13,314 nt of DNA from [Mycobacterium] nativiensis (GTDB lineage: Bacteria > Actinomycetota > Actinomycetes > Mycobacteriales > Mycobacteriaceae). The stretch's first letter is position 1. Each line of letters opens with the position of its first letter. A program made the translations under genes and the position numbers. The stretch lies in NCBI RefSeq assembly GCF_020172685.1, contig NZ_CP083986.1:1251962-1265275 (forward strand). Reading direction: 5' to 3'. The notes beneath the pieces were generated by a model, which made no database searches, had not been told where the DNA came from, and saw only the letters and a list, made by a program, of their open reading frames with translations. This document shows, piece after piece, positions 6,892 through 12,854 of this stretch.

Positions 6892-6897
6892 TAGCGT
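6892..6897 (+). promoter_or_regulatory. Candidate -10 element for leaderless YyaL-family gene
   Basis: TAGCGT fits TAnnnT and ends 6 nt before the GTG at 6904. This is the same geometry as the divergent pstS start. No Shine-Dalgarno-like purine tract at proper spacing precedes the GTG, supporting a leaderless message. Confidence 0.55.
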
Positions 6898-6903
6898 GGA
6901 TGT

Positions 6904-8910
6904 GTGGCCAACCGACTCGCCCAGTCCACCAGCCCCTATCTGCGTCAGCACGCCGACAATCCGGTGCACTGGCAGGAGTGGACACCCGAGGCGCTGGCCG
7001 AAGCCGCCGAACGTGACGTGCCGATCCTGTTGTCGGTCGGTTACGCGGCCTGCCACTGGTGTCACGTGATGGCCCACGGGTCATTCGAGGACGCCCAGGT
7101 CGCCGAGGCGATGAACGCCGACTTCGTGTGTATCAAGGTCGACCGCGAGGAACGCCCGGACATCGACGCGATCTACATGAACGCCACCATTGCGCTCACC
7201 GGGCGTGGCGGCTGGCCGATGACCTGCTTTCTGACGCCCGACGGCCAGCCGTTCTACTGCGGGACCTACTACCCGAAAGACACGTTCCTGAACCTGCTTT
7301 CGGCGATCGTCGCCACCTGGCGGGAGCGCCGCGACGAGGTGCAGGACGCCTCGCAGCGCATCGCCGGTGAGTTGCGCGCGATGGCCGCCGGTCTGCCCGG
7401 AAACGGTCCGCCGGTCGACGCGATGCTGTGCGACGCCGCCGTGGCCGCGGTGCTGGCGGACGAGGACACCGAACACGGCGGCTTCGGCGGTGCGCCGAAG
7501 TTCCCGCCATCGGCGCTGCTGGAAACCCTGCTGCGCCACCACGAACGCACCGCGAGCCGCGCCGCGCTGGACGCAGTCGCCCGTGCCGGTGCGGCGATGG
7601 CCAGGGGCGGCATCTACGACCAGCTCGCCGGGGGTTTCGCCCGATACAGTGTCGACAACGCCTGGGTGGTACCGCATTTCGAGAAGATGCTGTACGACAA
7701 CGCACTGTTGTTGCGGGCCTACGCGCACTGGGCCCGGCGCACCGGTGACCCGCTGGCGATCCGGGTGACCGAACAGACCACCCGGTTCCTGCTCGATGAG
7801 CTGTCGGACGGCGGCATGTTCGTCTCGTCGCTGGACGCCGACGCCGACGGCCGGGAGGGCTCGACGTATGTGTGGACCCGCGAGCAGCTGACCGAAGTGC
7901 TCGGTGACGACGACGGGCAGTGGGCGGCAGACGTTTTCGGGGTCACGCCGGGCGGGACCTTTGAAGCCGGCATGTCGGTCTTGCAGCTGCCGATCGATCC
8001 CGACGACATGTCGCGGTTCGACCGGGTGCGGCAGCGGCTGTTGGTAGCCCGCCGCGGGCGGCCCCAGCCCGACCGCGACGACAAGGTCGTCACCGCCTGG
8101 AACGGCATGGCGATCACAGGACTGGCTGAAGCCGCTGTGGCGCTGGGGGACTCGAGTCTGCTCAACGCGGCGCAGGGCTGCGCGGCGGCCCTGCTCGACC
8201 TACATCTGGTGGACGGGCGGCTGCGTCGGGCCAGTCTGGGTGGCCGGGTGGGGGACAGCGCCGCGATCCTGGAGGACTACGGCGCGCTGGCCACCGGACT
8301 GCTCAGCGTGTACCAGCTCAGCGGCGAGCAGCGATGGCGCGACGCCGCCACCGGCCTGCTGGACACCGCGCTGGCTCACTTCGCCGATCCGGACCGGCCC
8401 GGTCGCTGGTTCGACAGCGCCGACGATGCCGAGGCGCTGATGCTGCGCCCGGCCGACCCGCTGGATGGGGCCACCCCGTCCGGGGCAGCCCTGATCACCG
8501 AGGCGCTGCTGACCGCGGCGCATCTGGTCGACGTCGAGCGCAGCGATCGCTACCGGCAGGCCGCCTCCGACGCGCTGGCGGCGCATTCGGCGCTGCTGGC
8601 CCGTTCGCCGCGCTCGGTCGGGCACTGGCTGGCGGTCGCCGAGGCCCACATCCGGGGGCCGCTGCAGGTGGCCGTGGCCTGCGAACGCCCCGATTCGGCG
8701 CTGCTTTCCGAGGCCCGCCGGCTGGCGCCTGGCGGGGCGATCGTCGTCGGCGGTGCGGCCGGCTCGTCGGAACTGCTGATCGGCCGGGACCGGGTCGGCG
8801 GCGCCGACGCCGCCTACGTCTGCCGGGGTCCGGTGTGCGATCTGCCGGTGACCAGCGCGGCACAGTTGGCCGCGGCCCTCGGGGTGCCCGCGAATCCGGC
8901 ATCCGTGTAA
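6904..8910 (+). CDS. Thioredoxin-domain protein of the YyaL/SSP411 (DUF255) family, Rv1084 homologue
   Basis: A 668-residue two-domain cytosolic protein. Residues ~3-165 form a DsbH/DUF255 thioredoxin-like domain that opens with the family signature NRLAQSTSPYLRQHADNPVHW and carries the CxxC pair Cys50-His-Trp-Cys53 in GYAACHWCHVM, then VDREERPDID and GGWPMTCFLTPDG. The remainder contains GGIYDQLAGGFARYSVDNAW and VPHFEKMLYDNALLLRAY, followed by repeated helical hairpins typical of an (alpha/alpha)6 barrel related to glycan epimerases and glycosidases. Length agrees with Rv1084 and with the broader family. The reaction is not known; a redox or sugar-processing role is only suggested by the domains. 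No signal peptide is present. It is transcribed away from pstS, probably as a leaderless message from GTG 6904. The ketosteroid isomerase gene follows after 10 bases. Confidence 0.92.
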   Translation: MANRLAQSTSPYLRQHADNPVHWQEWTPEALAEAAERDVPILLSVGYAACHWCHVMAHGSFEDAQVAEAMNADFVCIKVDREERPDIDAIYMNATIALTGRGGWPMTCFLTPDGQPFYCGTYYPKDTFLNLLSAIVATWRERRDEVQDASQRIAGELRAMAAGLPGNGPPVDAMLCDAAVAAVLADEDTEHGGFGGAPKFPPSALLETLLRHHERTASRAALDAVARAGAAMARGGIYDQLAGGFARYSVDNAWVVPHFEKMLYDNALLLRAYAHWARRTGDPLAIRVTEQTTRFLLDELSDGGMFVSSLDADADGREGSTYVWTREQLTEVLGDDDGQWAADVFGVTPGGTFEAGMSVLQLPIDPDDMSRFDRVRQRLLVARRGRPQPDRDDKVVTAWNGMAITGLAEAAVALGDSSLLNAAQGCAAALLDLHLVDGRLRRASLGGRVGDSAAILEDYGALATGLLSVYQLSGEQRWRDAATGLLDTALAHFADPDRPGRWFDSADDAEALMLRPADPLDGATPSGAALITEALLTAAHLVDVERSDRYRQAASDALAAHSALLARSPRSVGHWLAVAEAHIRGPLQVAVACERPDSALLSEARRLAPGGAIVVGGAAGSSELLIGRDRVGGADAAYVCRGPVCDLPVTSAAQLAAALGVPANPASV

Positions 8911-8913
8911 CCT
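8908..8913 (+). promoter_or_regulatory. Candidate -10 element overlapping the upstream stop codon
   Basis: TAACCT fits TAnnnT; its first three bases are the TAA stop of the YyaL-family gene. It ends 7 nt before the ATG at 8921, and no Shine-Dalgarno sequence lies between. This would let the isomerase gene be transcribed on its own as a leaderless message although it sits only 10 bases after its neighbour. Confidence 0.5.
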
Positions 8914-8920
8914 GCGCCAC

Positions 8921-9304
8921 ATGACGAGCGCACCCGAGCGGGCACAGGCCATCACCGAGACCGTCCACCGCTACATCGAGCTGGTCGGCGGCGGCAGTGC
9001 CGATGACCTGGTCGAGCTGTACGCCACCGACGCCACCCTGGAGGACCCGGTCGGCGGCGAGGTGCATATCGGGCATCAGGCCATCCGCAATTTCTACGGG
9101 GCCATCACTGGACTGGACCGCAAGTCCGAGCTGGTGACGCTGCGGGTCGCCGGCAACGAGGCGGCGTTCCACTTCGCGCTGACCATCACCAATGGCGACC
9201 ACCGGATGCGCATCGAGCCCATCGACGTGATGGTGTTCGACGGCGAGGGCAAGATCGCCGGGATGAAGGCCTACTGGTCGGCGGCGAACATCACCCAGCT
9301 CTAG
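8921..9304 (+). CDS. Ketosteroid (steroid Delta5-3-) isomerase, NTF2-like fold
   Basis: A 127-residue protein aligning end to end with bacterial ketosteroid isomerases as I recall the Comamonas testosteroni enzyme. The three catalytic positions are all present: Tyr18 (equivalent to Tyr14), Asp42 in the LEDPVG motif (equivalent to the base Asp38) and Asp102 in EPIDVMVFDG (equivalent to Asp99). The enzyme would shift the C5-C6 double bond of 3-oxo steroids into conjugation, as in cholesterol or sterol use, and would act as a cytosolic dimer. Many NTF2-like proteins lack these residues, so the full triad raises confidence. The start is the ATG 10 bases after the preceding stop, with a -10-like TAACCT at leaderless spacing. 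As I recall, M. tuberculosis has no such gene between Rv1084 and Rv1085c. Other steroid genes are not seen nearby. Confidence 0.85.
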   Translation: MTSAPERAQAITETVHRYIELVGGGSADDLVELYATDATLEDPVGGEVHIGHQAIRNFYGAITGLDRKSELVTLRVAGNEAAFHFALTITNGDHRMRIEPIDVMVFDGEGKIAGMKAYWSAANITQL

Positions 9305-9320
9305 ACCGGGTCGATCCGGC

Positions 9321-10031
9321 TCAGTACAGCGCCGCGAACCAGATCGCGATGTACTGACAGATCGCCGCCACGGCGGTGCAGGCATGGAAGAACTCGTGGT
9401 AGCCGAACGTGGCCGGCCACGGGTCCGGCCATTTCAGCGCGTACATGATCGCGCCGATGCTGTAGAGCGCGCCGCCGACGGTCAGCAGCACCATGGCCGC
9501 CACCCCGGCGTTGTGCATGATCGTCGCGATGAAGAACGCCGACACCCAACCCAGCAGCAGGTAGAGCGGCACCCCGACCCATTTCGGTGCCGTCGGCCAG
9601 CAGACCTTCAGCAGCACCCCGGCCAGCGCGCCACCCCAGACGATGCCCATGACCAGTCGTTCCTGGGAGCCGTGGTCCATCGCCAAGAGCGCGAACGGGG
9701 TGTAGGTGCCGGCGATGAAGATGAAGATCATCGCGTGGTCGAGCCGCTTCATCCGCATCCGGGCGGCGACGGTCTTCCAGGTGATGCGGTGATACGTCGC
9801 GCTGACGGCGAACATGCCCACCACCGAGATGGTGTAGGCCAGCGTGGCCAGGCCGGCTTCGAGTCCGGCCAGTGGCCAGGTCACCGCGATCAGCGTGGCC
9901 CCGGCGATGACCGCCACGATCGCCGACACCAGGTGGATCCACCCACGGGCCCGCGGCTTGACCAATGGCGCCGCAATGTCGGCAGGCAGATCAGGGTTCG
10001 GCTCGGCGATGATGTCGGCGTCGGTGCTCAT
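9321..10031 (-). CDS. PAQR/hemolysin III family membrane protein (Rv1085c homologue)
   Basis: A 236-residue protein with about seven membrane helices, the size and topology of bacterial hemolysin III/YqfA proteins in the PAQR group. The zinc-site residues of that superfamily are in place: Ser77-x3-His81 (SATYH), Asp98 in LDHAMIF, and His212-x3-His216 in YHEFFHACT. The N-terminal 27 residues are acidic and then basic, likely cytosolic. Eukaryotic relatives are adiponectin and progestin receptors. For bacterial members a lipid hydrolase or membrane-homeostasis role has been proposed, and the hemolysin label is historical. The ATG at 10031-10029 is preceded on the minus strand by GGGGAAGGG, an adequate Shine-Dalgarno sequence. 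The gene is divergent from the prenyltransferase gene and convergent with the isomerase gene. Confidence 0.9.
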   Translation of the reverse strand: MSTDADIIAEPNPDLPADIAAPLVKPRARGWIHLVSAIVAVIAGATLIAVTWPLAGLEAGLATLAYTISVVGMFAVSATYHRITWKTVAARMRMKRLDHAMIFIFIAGTYTPFALLAMDHGSQERLVMGIVWGGALAGVLLKVCWPTAPKWVGVPLYLLLGWVSAFFIATIMHNAGVAAMVLLTVGGALYSIGAIMYALKWPDPWPATFGYHEFFHACTAVAAICQYIAIWFAALY

Positions 10032-10048
10032 GGGCCCTTCCCCACGTG

Positions 10049-10069
10049 GATTCGCGGACTGATTCGCGG
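10049..10069. repeat. 9-bp direct repeat in the divergent promoter region
   Basis: GATTCGCGG occurs at 10049-10057 and again at 10061-10069, a 12-bp period. It lies between the two candidate start sites of the divergent PAQR and prenyltransferase genes, just downstream of the PAQR -10 candidate and upstream of the prenyltransferase -10 candidate. It could be a regulator site or chance repetition; nothing else supports it. Confidence 0.35.
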
Positions 10070-10084
10070 CAACTTCTCTCGATC

Positions 10085-10090
10085 ACAGTA
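10085..10090 (-). promoter_or_regulatory. Candidate -10 for the PAQR gene, sharing bases with the opposite promoter
   Basis: On the minus strand TACTGT fits TAnnnT, predicting a start near 10078 and a 5' leader of about 45-50 nt containing the GGGGAAGGG ribosome-binding site. It shares the TA at 10089-10090 with the plus-strand -10 candidate TAGTCT, giving a nearly symmetric bidirectional element. Confidence 0.4.
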
Positions 10091-10094
10091 GTCT
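10089..10094 (+). promoter_or_regulatory. Candidate -10 for leaderless prenyltransferase gene
   Basis: TAGTCT fits TAnnnT and ends 8 nt before the GTG at 10103. The intervening bases are T-rich and contain no Shine-Dalgarno sequence, so a leaderless transcript beginning at or next to the start codon is likely. The element also helps reject the longer reading frame that opens at 10046, since that start would lie upstream of the promoter. Confidence 0.55.
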
Positions 10095-10102
10095 GGGTTT
10101 TT

Positions 10103-10909
10103 GTGGTGATCATCCCGGCGCGCCTGAAGGAGCCGCTCTACCGGCTCTACGAATTGCGGCTGCGGCAGGGGCTGGCGGCGTCGCGGTCGGCGCTGCCGCG
10201 TCACATCGCCGTTCTCTGCGACGGCAACCGGCGGTGGGCCCGTGACGCCGGCTACGACGACGTCAGCTACGGCTACCGGATGGGTGCGGCCAAGATCGCC
10301 GAGATGTTGCGGTGGTGCGCCGACGCCGGCATCGAGATGGCCACCGTCTACCTGCTGTCCACCGAGAATCTGCAGCGCGATCCCGAGGAGCTCGCCGCGC
10401 TCATCGAGATCATCACCGACGTGGTGGAGGAGATCTGCGCGCCCGCCAACCGCTGGAGCGTGCGCACCGTCGGGGATCTGGAGCTGATCGGAGCCGAGCC
10501 CGCCCAACGACTGCGCAGCGCCGTAGAAAGCACAGCGGGCACGTCCGGCAGCGGCGGGAAGACCCAGTTTCACGTCAACGTCGCCGTCGGCTACGGCGGC
10601 CGGCAGGAGATCGTCGACGCGGTGCGCGGGCTGCTCGGCAAGGAACTGGCCAACGGTGCCACCGCCGAGGAGCTCGTCGAGGCGGTCACCGTCGAGGGCA
10701 TCTCGGAGAATCTCTACACCTCGGGCCAGCCGGACCCCGACCTGGTGATCCGCACCTCCGGGGAGCAGCGGCTGTCGGGCTTCCTGCTGTGGCAGAGCGC
10801 CTATTCGGAGATGTGGTTCACCGAGGCGCATTGGCCGGCCTTCCGTCGGGTCGACTTCCTACGGGCGCTGCGCGACTACAGCGTGCGGCACAGGCGATTC
10901 GGGCGGTAA
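10103..10909 (+). CDS. Short-chain Z-isoprenyl (Z,E-farnesyl) diphosphate synthase, Rv1086 homologue
   Basis: A cis-prenyltransferase of the UppS family that, like Rv1086, would add isopentenyl diphosphate to geranyl diphosphate to give omega,E,Z-farnesyl diphosphate, the primer for decaprenyl phosphate used in cell-wall assembly. Visible are HIAVLCDGNRRWA (catalytic Asp40), SYGYRMGA, STENLQRD, and the C-terminal PDLVIRTSGEQRLSGFLLWQSAYSEMWF. Leu84 in VYLLSTEN matches the residue reported to limit chain length in Rv1086. The frame is open from 10046, but the GTG at 10103 yields MVIIPARLKEPLYRLYELRL, the expected N-terminus, with a -10 element just upstream. The result is 268 residues, a little longer than Rv1086 because of a Gly/Ser-rich loop at about residues 144-155. 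The membrane protein gene follows after 6 bases. Confidence 0.93.
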   Translation: MVIIPARLKEPLYRLYELRLRQGLAASRSALPRHIAVLCDGNRRWARDAGYDDVSYGYRMGAAKIAEMLRWCADAGIEMATVYLLSTENLQRDPEELAALIEIITDVVEEICAPANRWSVRTVGDLELIGAEPAQRLRSAVESTAGTSGSGGKTQFHVNVAVGYGGRQEIVDAVRGLLGKELANGATAEELVEAVTVEGISENLYTSGQPDPDLVIRTSGEQRLSGFLLWQSAYSEMWFTEAHWPAFRRVDFLRALRDYSVRHRRFGR

Positions 10910-10915
10910 CCGGCC

Positions 10916-12283
10916 GTGGTCGTGCTGTCGGCGCTGGTCTTCGCCTTGAGTTGGTGGCTCGGGATGTACCTGCTGGCCCGTGACCCGCGCAAGCCGGTGC
11001 TGGTGCTGGCCGCGATCGGCCTGTGCGGTTTCGCGGCGGTGGTCGCCGCCGACGCGGTGCGGGCGGTGTGGCAGCCGGTGCTGCTCGGCCGGGTGGAGAT
11101 CTATCTGGCGGTGCTGCCCGGGGTGGCCTGGTTCGCGGTGCTGCTGGAGCTGGCCCGGCCCTGTGATCGCTGGTCTCGGCGCGGGCGCGACACGGTGCTC
11201 ATCAGCGCGGTCGCGGGGCTGGCGCTGGCCGGTGCGGCGTGGGCAGGCAGCGTCGACGGCCCGCTGCGGGCCGGGCACTGGCTGTTGTTCGCGGTGGTCT
11301 CGGTGTCGACGTTGGGCGCGATGCTCAAGGCACTGGTCCGGCCCGCGCAGCCCGGTTCGGTGCTCGGTGTGGTGAGTGTCGCGACGTTGTTCTTTGCGCT
11401 CGCCAACGCGATCCTGATCATCCCGCTGGGGGTGGTGCCCAGCGGGATCGCATTGGCCTCCACCGGATTCGACGTGCTGCTGCTGGGCCTGGCGGTGGCG
11501 CTGTGGGATGCCTTCGACGAAGGCCAGGCGCTGCGCCTGGACATGCTGCGCTCGTTCCTGGCCTCCGCCGCGATGGCGGCGCTGCTGGGTGGGCAGGTGC
11601 TGATCGGGCTGGCGATGACCCGCAGCGACTCCGGCACGCAGACCGCGCTGACGGTGCTGTTGTTCACCATGATCGCGGTCGCGATCGAGGTGCAGGTCTT
11701 CGTCGATCGGCTGGCCGGGATCTTCGACCGGCTGGCATTCTGGCGGTCCCCGGAGTTGCGCGCCGACCGTGCCGCGTTGCGGGACACCGAGGCAGCGCTG
11801 GCCCTGCGCTCGACCGGTCCGCTCGACGACCTCGACGAGGAGGCCTTCGCCCGGCTCACCCGACGGGCGTTGGGCCATTACGGGGATCTGTCGAAGCTGG
11901 TCGCCAGCCCGCTGACCGCGCTGCCGGCCATCGATGAGCGATTGGCCGCCCGCGGCGCACCGGATGCGCCGCTGGAACGCGCCAACGAACTCAAGGCCTT
12001 GCTCGCCGACCGGATCGCCGCGCTCAAACCGCGCGGCGGCGGCGAATTCGGCACCACCGAGCAGTGGCGCCACTACAACGCCCTGTACTTCCCCTACGTG
12101 GTGGGGGTGCGTGCCTACGCGCAGAACGCCACCGCGGCCGGACTCGATCCCACGGCCCGACAGGCCTGGCAGTGGCTGGTCACCGAGGTGCCGCAGCGCT
12201 CGCTGCACAACTGGCAGAACGCCGGAGCCCGGGTGATCGCCGCTGATCTGCGCGGCCGAACGACGGTATCGCAGGGCCTCTGA
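10916..12283 (+). CDS. Nine-helix membrane protein with a soluble C-terminal domain, function unknown
   Basis: A 455-residue protein I do not recognise as a named family. Residues 1-260 contain about nine hydrophobic segments (near 1-20, 27-48, 60-80, 92-112, 119-139, 146-170, 174-194, 207-230 and 236-258). Residues ~260-455 are soluble and mostly helical: RLAFWRSPELRADRAALRDTEAAL, then FARLTRRALGHYGDLSKLVASPL, a Leu/Arg/Glu-rich helix (ERANELKALLADRIAALKP), then WRHYNALYFPYVVGVRAY and WQWLVTEVPQRSLHNWQNAGARV. The layout, a multi-pass membrane part joined to a cytosolic helical domain, is like membrane-bound sensors or regulators, but no kinase, cyclase or helix-turn-helix motif was seen. The GTG at 10916 lies 6 bases after the prenyltransferase stop, so the two are probably co-transcribed; no clear Shine-Dalgarno sequence is visible. 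Confidence 0.75.
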   Translation: MVVLSALVFALSWWLGMYLLARDPRKPVLVLAAIGLCGFAAVVAADAVRAVWQPVLLGRVEIYLAVLPGVAWFAVLLELARPCDRWSRRGRDTVLISAVAGLALAGAAWAGSVDGPLRAGHWLLFAVVSVSTLGAMLKALVRPAQPGSVLGVVSVATLFFALANAILIIPLGVVPSGIALASTGFDVLLLGLAVALWDAFDEGQALRLDMLRSFLASAAMAALLGGQVLIGLAMTRSDSGTQTALTVLLFTMIAVAIEVQVFVDRLAGIFDRLAFWRSPELRADRAALRDTEAALALRSTGPLDDLDEEAFARLTRRALGHYGDLSKLVASPLTALPAIDERLAARGAPDAPLERANELKALLADRIAALKPRGGGEFGTTEQWRHYNALYFPYVVGVRAYAQNATAAGLDPTARQAWQWLVTEVPQRSLHNWQNAGARVIAADLRGRTTVSQGL

Positions 12284-12291
12284 CCTGCGGT

Positions 12292-12328
12292 TGGCAGTGC
12301 ATGGCAGCGTCAAGGGTCGATGTGGCAG
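12292..12328. repeat. Three helically phased TGGCAG repeats upstream of a small membrane gene
   Basis: TGGCAG occurs at 12292-12297, 12302-12307 and 12323-12328. The spacings of 10 and 21 bases put all three copies on nearly the same face of the helix. They lie 66-102 bases upstream of the ATG at 12394, in the only sizeable gap between the two membrane protein genes. An activator or repressor site is possible. The unit is short, so chance is not excluded. Confidence 0.35.
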
Positions 12329-12393
12329 TGGTCTGTGCGCAAGGTCGAAGGTGTTCGTAGACGACACCGAAGACCCTCGAAGGGAGCCTGATC

Positions 12394-12801
12394 ATGACCG
12401 CCGTCACCACCCCGATCCTGTCCGACTCGACGGACTCACTGCTGCGGTTCGCCCTGCGCGCCGACGCCGTCACGACCGGCGTCATTGGCCTGGCCGGTGT
12501 GCTGCTTGCTCGCCAGATGTCGGCGCTGTCGGGCTTCACCGCAGTGCAGGAGTATGCCGTGGCCGCCTTCTGCGTCCTCTACGGCGCGGCGGTGTATTTC
12601 CTGTCCGCGCTTCCGGACGTGCGCCGGGCCGGTGTCGGTGTGATCGCCGCCAACCTGGTGTGCACGGTGGCCGCCGTCGCGGTGGTCGAGACCGGCGTAC
12701 TGCCGTTGACCGGGATAGGCGTCGCGGCGGCGCTGGCCAGTGCCGCTTACACGGCGTTCTTCGCGGGGCTGCAGTACCGCGGGCTGCGCCGGCTGCCCTG
12801 A
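12394..12801 (+). CDS. Four-helix integral membrane protein, hypothetical
   Basis: A 135-residue protein with four hydrophobic segments: about residues 24-42 (AVTTGVIGLAGVLLA), 51-72 (EYAVAAFCVLYGAAVYFLSAL), 78-99 (AGVGVIAANLVCTVAAVAVVE) and 104-126 (LTGIGVAAALASAAYTAFFAGL). The N-terminus is soluble and the C-terminus ends in a basic YRGLRRLP. I do not recognise a named family. The start is well supported by AGGGAG (12381-12386) with 7 nt spacing to the ATG. The 110-base gap upstream holds the phased TGGCAG repeats, so it probably has its own promoter, although no strong -10 element was found. Confidence 0.8.
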   Translation: MTAVTTPILSDSTDSLLRFALRADAVTTGVIGLAGVLLARQMSALSGFTAVQEYAVAAFCVLYGAAVYFLSALPDVRRAGVGVIAANLVCTVAAVAVVETGVLPLTGIGVAAALASAAYTAFFAGLQYRGLRRLP

Positions 12802-12840
12802 TTGGGGGTCACTGAGCGTGTCGCCCCAGCCGCCACCATC

Positions 12841-12846
12841 TACAGT
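12841..12846 (+). promoter_or_regulatory. Candidate -10 for the terminal DUF732 gene
   Basis: TACAGT fits TAnnnT and ends 8 nt before the ATG at 12855. No Shine-Dalgarno sequence is present in the pyrimidine-rich interval. This is consistent with a leaderless or near-leaderless message. Confidence 0.5.
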
Positions 12847-12854
12847 TTTCATCC

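Noticed and set aside
9304..9320. Possible terminator between the isomerase and PAQR genes (CCGG...CCGG)
   Set aside because: Only a 4-bp stem with no T-tract, too weak to support.
10046..10102. Upstream extension of the prenyltransferase frame to 10046
   Set aside because: The extra 19 residues do not match the family N-terminus and would require translation from upstream of the -10 candidate at 10089-10094.
10859..12367. Long minus-strand open frame (502 codons) antisense to the nine-helix membrane protein
   Set aside because: The product is Gln/Arg/His/Gly-rich without any recognisable domain, as expected for a codon-position shadow in GC-rich DNA. The plus-strand frame has clear membrane helices.
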